NCBI GenBank assembly: GCA_047626155.1
Contig: JBLHRR010000166.1
Coordinates: forward strand, 1 to 12,129
DNA length: 12,129 nucleotides
Reading direction: 5' to 3'
Origin: CALGLS01 sp047626155
GTDB lineage: Bacteria; Bacteroidota; Bacteroidia; Chitinophagales; Saprospiraceae
Under the pieces are notes generated by a model. That model had not been told where the DNA came from. It saw only the letters and a list, made by a program, of their open reading frames with translations, and did no database searches. The position numbers were made by a program, and so were the translations under genes. This document shows positions 8,111 to 12,129 of the stretch, piece by piece. Each line of letters opens with the position of its first letter. Within the stretch, counting starts at the first letter, position 1.

Positions 8111-9172
8111 ATGAATATAAGAGATTGTGTAAAATCTGCAGAAAATAAAGTATCTGTAGAGTCAAAAATTCTCGGCGATTTTGTAAAAGATAAATCTAAA
8201 TCACTCACGGATCGACTGGAAGCCTTTGATGATATCATCAATTTAGAGATAGGAGATACTGGATTGAATAGAGTGAAAACAGTCGAACGAGAATTCAATA
8301 TTAGACAATTATATATTAAGTATGAAGGAGATAATCCTACTGGAACTCAAAAGGATAGAATTGCTTTTGCGCAAGTTTACGATGCATTGAGAAGAGAGTA
8401 TGATACCATTGCTTTGGCGACCTGTGGAAATTATGGAGTAGCGGTAGCGTTAGCAGCTCAGCTCGGAGGTTTGAATTGTATGGTCTATATTCCAGAAGGA
8501 TACCACACGGAGCGAATTACCGAGATGCAATTACTGGGAGCAACCATAGTCCGTTTGCCAGGTAGTTATGAAGACGTCGTTGTTAAAAGTAGCGAAGAAG
8601 CAGAAAAACAAGAATGGTATGATGCGAATCCAGGAGGTGCTAATACGCCATTGCAAATAACTGCTTACGCACAAATAGCTTACGAAATTTATGACCAACT
8701 TGGTGATGCACCAATATATTGCGCGGCCCCTGTTTCGAACGGAACCTTATTCGCAGGTATTTATCGTGGATTTGTTAGCCTTTTTAAAAAAGGAAAAACA
8801 TCGAGAATACCAAAAATGATAGCGGCTTCCTCTACACACAAAAATCCTATTGTTCAATCTTATCTCAAAGGCTATGAATCCTGTGTAGATTTAGATCCTA
8901 ATAAAATTAAAGAAACTAAGTTTAATGAGCCATTGATCAATTGGCATAGTTTCGATGGAGAAGAGGCCTTGCATGCTTTGCAAAAAAGTAAGGGAGAAGC
9001 TTTTAATATCAGTGACAAAAAAATGCGGGATATGACGGCTTTTCTAAATAAAAAAGAAGGCTTTAAAATACTTCCAGCCTCGACTGTTGGTTTAATTGGA
9101 TTGCTACAATTTCATGAACAAAAGGCACTGGAACCCGGTCGGTTTGTCGCAGTACTGACTGCTAAATATTAA
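8111..9172 (+). CDS. Threonine-synthase-like PLP-dependent enzyme (fold type II)
   Basis: A 353-residue cytoplasmic enzyme of the tryptophan synthase beta/threonine synthase/threonine dehydratase superfamily. Residues 71-83 read Y-E-G-D-N-P-T-G-T-Q-K-D-R, where K81 should form the Schiff base with PLP. T-C-G-N107-Y-G-V-A is the conserved Asn loop beside the PLP ring, P-V-S-N-G-T-L-F-A-G (207-216) is the phosphate-binding loop, and P-A-S-T-V-G-L (322-328) holds the Ser expected near the pyridine nitrogen. It is shorter than housekeeping ThrC (about 400 residues or more) and begins at the core with only about 45 leader residues. The chemistry could be beta/gamma elimination, replacement or deamination; sequence alone does not decide. 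It is the first gene of a tight unit with the DUF1611 and enolase-superfamily genes, which argues for a role in amino acid breakdown or conversion rather than threonine synthesis. The ATG at 8111 follows an A-rich leader without Shine-Dalgarno. Confidence 0.85.
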   Translation: MNIRDCVKSAENKVSVESKILGDFVKDKSKSLTDRLEAFDDIINLEIGDTGLNRVKTVEREFNIRQLYIKYEGDNPTGTQKDRIAFAQVYDALRREYDTIALATCGNYGVAVALAAQLGGLNCMVYIPEGYHTERITEMQLLGATIVRLPGSYEDVVVKSSEEAEKQEWYDANPGGANTPLQITAYAQIAYEIYDQLGDAPIYCAAPVSNGTLFAGIYRGFVSLFKKGKTSRIPKMIAASSTHKNPIVQSYLKGYESCVDLDPNKIKETKFNEPLINWHSFDGEEALHALQKSKGEAFNISDKKMRDMTAFLNKKEGFKILPASTVGLIGLLQFHEQKALEPGRFVAVLTAKY

Positions 9173-9200
9173 ATAAATTCATTTAAAAAAAAACAAAATA

Positions 9201-10295
9201 ATGAAGAATAATTCAATTGATGGTAAAGCATTAGTTTATTGTCAAGGTGCTTTCAACACACCTGAAGGAAAAACAGCTCACGGCTTGGTTCGTTTTACCG
9301 AACGTTTTGAAGTCGTCGGTGTTATTGATTCTTTGCATGTTGGAAAAGATGCAGGTGCATTGTTAGATAATAAGTATAGTGGGATACCAATATTTCCAAA
9401 TTTTGAAATAGCAATGGAGGTCTTGAAAACAGATAACAATGAACCTACTAATTTTGTAATTGGCCTTGCTCCTGATGGAGGCAGACTACCAAAGGAGGCA
9501 AAAGTAGCAGTCAAAATGGCTTTAGAAAAGGGACTTAATATAGCTTCCGGGCTTCATGACTTTTTGACTAATGATGCGGAATTAGTAGCTTTAGCCAAAA
9601 GTCATAACTGTACCATAAAAGACGTTAGGAAAATGCAGGACAGAGAGCAACTTCATTTTTTTACTGGAGATATTGAAAAAGTCAAGTGCCTAAAACTAGC
9701 GGTACTCGGAACGGATTCTGCGGTTGGGAAAAGAACAACGGCTTGGATGTTGGTGCATGCATTTAGAAAAAACGGATTGAAAGCAGAGATGGTCGGTACA
9801 GGGCAAACCGCTTGGATGCAAGGAGCAAAGTATTCCATGATTATGGACAGCTGTATCAATGACTTTGTATCTGGAGAAATAGAGCATGCCGTTGTTTCTG
9901 CTTATAACAATGAACAGCCGGATGTGATTGTTATTGAAGGGCAGGGGAGTTTGATGAACCCCGCTTACCCTGGTGGCTTCGAAATATTGGCCGCTGGAAG
10001 ACCCGATTATGTTATTTTACAACATGCTCCTCGTCGATTGGAATATGACGGTTTCCCCGGATATAAATTGCATTCCTTGAAAGAACAAATTAGAGCCATT
10101 GAACTTATCTCGGGCAAAGAAGTCATTGCTATTACACTAAATCATGAGCTCATGACAAAAGGAGAAATTCCCGCGGCCTGTGAAGATATTACAGAAGAAA
10201 CAGGACTTCCTTGTTTCGATGTTCTAGCTTTTGGAGCAGATGATTTGACTAATATTTTAAAAACAAGAATTAAAAGAATCGCATTAACTAAGTAA
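9201..10295 (+). CDS. dgcN: DUF1611 family protein, DgcN-like (D-glutamate N-acetyltransferase family)
   Basis: A 364-residue cytoplasmic protein of the DUF1611 family. The N-terminal part (about 10-155) is a Rossmann-like domain, with V-V-G-V-I-D near residue 38 and I-G-L-A-P-D-G-G-R at 87-95. The C-terminal part (about 163-364) is a P-loop domain with a Walker-A-like motif G170-T-D-S-A-V-G176-K177-R-T-T and a Walker-B-like strand ending in I-E246-G-Q-G-S. The best-studied members, named DgcN, acetylate D-glutamate in a D-glutamate catabolic pathway and are encoded next to DgcA. The gene directly downstream is a DgcA-type enolase-superfamily enzyme, so the known pair is preserved. The symbol rests on family and neighbourhood; substrate identity is not proven, and other DUF1611 members may act on other acidic amino acids. 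The gene lies 28 bp after the PLP-enzyme gene in an A-rich spacer, consistent with co-transcription. Confidence 0.8.
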   Translation: MKNNSIDGKALVYCQGAFNTPEGKTAHGLVRFTERFEVVGVIDSLHVGKDAGALLDNKYSGIPIFPNFEIAMEVLKTDNNEPTNFVIGLAPDGGRLPKEAKVAVKMALEKGLNIASGLHDFLTNDAELVALAKSHNCTIKDVRKMQDREQLHFFTGDIEKVKCLKLAVLGTDSAVGKRTTAWMLVHAFRKNGLKAEMVGTGQTAWMQGAKYSMIMDSCINDFVSGEIEHAVVSAYNNEQPDVIVIEGQGSLMNPAYPGGFEILAAGRPDYVILQHAPRRLEYDGFPGYKLHSLKEQIRAIELISGKEVIAITLNHELMTKGEIPAACEDITEETGLPCFDVLAFGADDLTNILKTRIKRIALTK

Positions 10296-10331
10296 CTAAC
10301 TAATCAATTTCAAATCACTTCCAACACATTT

Positions 10332-11384
10332 ATGAAAATAACAAAAATAGATTTCCAGCGCTATGATCTACGATTAAAAAAGCCTTATACCATTGCCTAT
10401 GAAGTAGTGTCGCATGCCACTAACTTTGTGTTGAAATTAGAAACAGGTAGTGGTCTAATTGGCTATGGTTGTGCGGCACCTGATTTACCGGTGACTAGAG
10501 AAACGCCAGCGCAGGTGGAGGAGATGATTAAAGATATTTTAGAACCTTTTCTAAAAGGAAAAAATCCATTTAATTATGCCCGTTTAATTGCCGAGTTAAA
10601 AGTTTTTCTACCGGTACGTTCTTCTGCGCTTGCAATGGTTGATATGGCACTGTTGGACTTAGTCGCCAAGAAAGCTGATGTACCCTTATATCAATATTTT
10701 GGAGGTTTTAGAGATCAAATTGAAACCAGTATTACAATCGGAATCTGCGATGTCGAAGAAACTTTATCTGAGGCAGAAAACTTTATCCAACAAGGCTTTC
10801 GCATCTTGAAAATTAAAGGAGGTTTGGAGGTCGAGTTGGATATAGAAAGGATGATTAAAATCAAAGAACGTTTTCCTCAAGTGGTTTTGCGTTTTGATGG
10901 CAATCAAGGTTATTCTATTACAGAAGCCATTCGGTTTTATGAGGAAACTAAAATACTGGGAGTCGAGATATTTGAACAACCTATACACGTTGGTAAAGAG
11001 GAAAAAATGGGAGAACTAGCTAGTGCCATAAGCATCCCGGTAATGGCTGATGAAAGTCTAAAATCCTTAGCAGATACTTTCCGTCTTATCTCTAATGAGC
11101 GGATTGATATGATCAATATCAAACTAATGAAAGTGGGAGGTATCTTAGAAGGGATGCATATTAATTCCGTTGCGAAATCCAATAAGATTGAAGCCATGGT
11201 TGGTTGTCTGGATGAATCAGCTCTTGGGATTAGCGCTGGGTTACATTTCGCATTAAGCAGGCCTAATATTCACTTCGCTGATTTAGATGGCCATTTGGAT
11301 TTTGAAAATGATCCCTTTACTAATTTGTTTCATTTAGAAAAAGGATGGTTGCGCCCATTAGAGCGACCAGGGCTTGGTGTTTAA
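10332..11384 (+). CDS. dgcA: Enolase-superfamily dipeptide epimerase / N-acetyl-D-Glu racemase, DgcA-like
   Basis: A 350-residue cytoplasmic enzyme of the muconate-lactonizing/dipeptide epimerase branch of the enolase superfamily. It abstracts the alpha proton with one lysine and returns it with another to invert the stereocentre. The capping domain spans about 1-125 and the barrel 126-340. Catalytic and metal residues are all present: K160-I-K162, metal ligands D189 (R-F-D-G-N-Q-G-Y), E215 (I-F-E-Q-P) and D240 (V-M-A-D-E-S), and the opposite base K264 (N-I-K-L-M-K). D317-L-D319 is the DxD motif that binds the substrate alpha-ammonium group in L-Ala-D/L-Glu epimerases. Next to a DgcN-like gene the expected role is N-acetyl-D-glutamate racemase, yet DxD favours a dipeptide; both are kept open. 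It lies 36 bp after dgcN, the last gene of the unit, with the ATG at 10332 preceding the usual first strand. Confidence 0.85.
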   Translation: MKITKIDFQRYDLRLKKPYTIAYEVVSHATNFVLKLETGSGLIGYGCAAPDLPVTRETPAQVEEMIKDILEPFLKGKNPFNYARLIAELKVFLPVRSSALAMVDMALLDLVAKKADVPLYQYFGGFRDQIETSITIGICDVEETLSEAENFIQQGFRILKIKGGLEVELDIERMIKIKERFPQVVLRFDGNQGYSITEAIRFYEETKILGVEIFEQPIHVGKEEKMGELASAISIPVMADESLKSLADTFRLISNERIDMINIKLMKVGGILEGMHINSVAKSNKIEAMVGCLDESALGISAGLHFALSRPNIHFADLDGHLDFENDPFTNLFHLEKGWLRPLERPGLGV

Positions 11385-11493
11385 TCTTCATCGAAAAAAA
11401 ATATAATAAGGGATGAAGTAAGAATAAGTTTCCGATTTGAGATCGAAATATTTGAATCAGATGATCGAAAAAAAATACAGGTATAGCTGTCTA

Positions 11494-11512
11494 TTTCAAA
11501 GTTTTTTTGAAA
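11494..11512 (+). terminator. Weak AT-rich hairpin, possible end of the PLP/DgcN/DgcA transcript
   Basis: TTTCAAA (11494-11500) and TTTGAAA (11506-11512) form a 7-bp inverted repeat with a T-rich loop about 110 bases past the last stop codon. There is no GC stem and no following T-run, so termination here is only a possibility. Confidence 0.2.
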
Positions 11513-11559
11513 AACCTGAATCAAATGGTTTCCTTTCAAATTGGATAGTTATTATGTCC

Positions 11560-11729
11560 AGTGCACTATATGCATTGTAAACTAAGTTCTATCCGTTTTG
11601 ACTGCTTCTTTTGGAATTACTCTTCGTTAGAAACTCCTTAAATAGCTAAGGCTATTCGCGTCGTCTCTGCCTCGATTAATTCCAAAATAACCTATTTTAA
11701 TTCGGACGAAACTTAATTTCCAGTGCACT
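11560..11729. mobile_element. MITE-like palindromic element bounded by AGTGCACT
   Basis: The octamer AGTGCACT (itself a palindrome) occurs at 11560-11567 and 11722-11729, each preceded by CC. Inside are nested inverted repeats: AAACTAAGTT (11579-11588) against AACTTAATTT (11710-11719, one mismatch), TCCG against CGGA just inside those, a perfect 11-bp pair TTTTGGAATTA (11609-11619) and TAATTCCAAAA (11677-11687), and a small central hairpin AATAGC/GCTATT (11641-11646 and 11651-11656). The whole 170 bases therefore fold as one long interrupted hairpin. It encodes no transposase and no clear target-site duplication is visible. The pattern fits a non-autonomous insertion-sequence derivative or a structured repeat; the family is not identified. 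Confidence 0.5.
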
Positions 11730-11861
11730 TAGCTTAGACTCATATCAAATTAATCCTCCATTATTACAGAACAATTAACTTCCATTATTATTGATTTTTA
11801 ACCCCTTAGGGATGAACCTTAAAAGGAGAGAGGAAAAGGGTTAATTTACAATCCTAAAAAA

Positions 11862-11994
11862 AGCAATTATTTAAACTACTGTACATTTTTTAAAAACAAA
11901 CTTTCCTTTAGCCACTATACCCACGGGCGGCGGCTCCCCTTTAGGGGTTGGAGGTTGCGTGGGCAAAAAGTGTATATTAACTTAGCAATTATTT
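11862..11994. repeat. 11-bp direct repeats AGCAATTATTT flanking a GC-rich hairpin
   Basis: AGCAATTATTT occurs at 11862-11872 and 11984-11994. Between them, in AT-rich DNA, is a compact GC-rich block at 11920-11963: an outer stem CCCACG (11920-11925) with CGTGGG (11958-11963) and an inner CCCC/GGGG hairpin (11936-11939 with 11944-11947). The inner CTCCCCTTTAGGGG motif resembles short intergenic repeats common in Bacteroidota genomes. The base composition differs sharply from the surroundings, suggesting an inserted repeat. The right copy of the direct repeat reaches the edge of the downstream minus-strand gene, so the hairpin may also act as its terminator. Confidence 0.45.
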
Positions 11995-11995
11995 T

Positions 11996-12129
11996 TTATT
12001 CTTCCTCATCCTCATCCTCATCCTCTTCCTCATCACGGAGATTTTGCCTAAACTTTTCTTTAGGTAAAGGCTGTAGTTTTTTTCTTCGTGCTCCGTCTTC
12101 CGTGGAACGGTTTTCCGTAAAACGATCTT
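11996..12129 (-). CDS. C-terminal end of an unidentified protein with an acidic Asp/Glu tail (partial)
   Basis: On the minus strand an open frame enters from the right edge and stops at TAA (11996-11998), showing the last 43 residues. They are a basic stretch (A-R-R-K-K-L-Q-P-L-P-K-E-K-F-R-Q) followed by a run of twelve Asp/Glu residues right before the stop. The frame is clean and the charge switch is protein-like. The start and most of the gene lie outside the window, so the family cannot be named. The acidic run is encoded by tandem copies of a hexamer (CTCATC on the plus strand, three perfect copies at 12005-12022), which could change in number by slippage. The GC-rich hairpin at 11920-11963 lies 33 bases after the stop and could terminate its transcript. 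Confidence 0.65.
   Translation of the reverse strand, partial: DRFTENRSTEDGARRKKLQPLPKEKFRQNLRDEEEDEDEDEEE

Larger units (their letters stand above)
11385..11995. other. About 610-bp non-coding, repeat-rich region downstream of the operon
   Basis: No gene is supported. From left to right it holds an AT hairpin at 11494-11512 (TTTCAAA/TTTGAAA) that could contribute to termination, a 170-bp palindromic element bounded by AGTGCACT, two copies of TCCATTATTA (11757-11766 and 11781-11790), and a GC-rich hairpin flanked by 11-bp direct repeats. All frames are broken by stops. Confidence 0.6.

Noticed and set aside
8111..9172. Calling the PLP enzyme ThrC of threonine biosynthesis
   Set aside because: It is shorter than housekeeping ThrC, and its neighbours are D-glutamate-type genes rather than homoserine pathway genes.
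11391..11476. ATCGAAAAAAA seen twice (11391 and 11464) as a regulatory direct repeat
   Set aside because: The match is mostly an A-run of unequal length and is expected by chance in this AT-rich gap.

Overview
The window reads as AT-rich Bacteroidota DNA. A member of the Saprospiria or a related environmental lineage is likely, but this is inferred from gene style only. Supporting signs are a large secreted protein with SprB-like, DUF11-like and type IX secretion (T9SS) sorting domains, A-rich start regions without Shine-Dalgarno sequences, and OmpA and universal stress proteins of the kind common in that phylum. No tRNA, rRNA, CRISPR array or intact insertion sequence was found.

Layout. (1) 167-4843 (+) encodes a 1558-residue secreted surface protein: signal peptide, about 25 tandem 24-residue L-domain/leucine-rich-like repeats, SprB-like domains, a von Willebrand A domain with a complete MIDAS, two DUF11-like domains and a T9SS type A tail. 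(2) 4873-5832 (-) is a broken locus: the last part of an OmpA peptidoglycan-binding domain runs in frame into a patatin-like phospholipase, which is split by an in-frame TGA. (3) 5816-6574 (-) and 7165-8037 (+) are two divergent tandem-domain universal stress proteins separated by 590 bp without a convincing gene. (4) 8111-11384 (+) is a compact three-gene unit: a threonine-synthase-like PLP enzyme, a DUF1611/DgcN-like protein and an enolase-superfamily epimerase/racemase (DgcA-like), with gaps of 28 and 36 bp. (5) 11385-11995 is non-coding and repeat-rich, with a 170-bp MITE-like palindrome and a GC-rich hairpin flanked by direct repeats. (6) 11996-12129 (-) is the acidic C-terminus of a gene that runs off the right edge.

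How they fit together. The metabolic centre is the three-gene unit. DgcN and DgcA are known as a pair for D-glutamate catabolism: D-Glu is N-acetylated, then N-acetyl-D-Glu is converted to N-acetyl-L-Glu. Here the epimerase keeps the DxD motif typical of dipeptide epimerases, and a PLP fold-type II enzyme sits first in the operon, so the real substrate may be a different acidic amino acid or a peptidoglycan-derived dipeptide. This is the best candidate for a not fully described pathway. The stress proteins and the surface protein show no direct functional link to it. The OmpA-patatin chimera and the repeat-rich tail point to past rearrangement.
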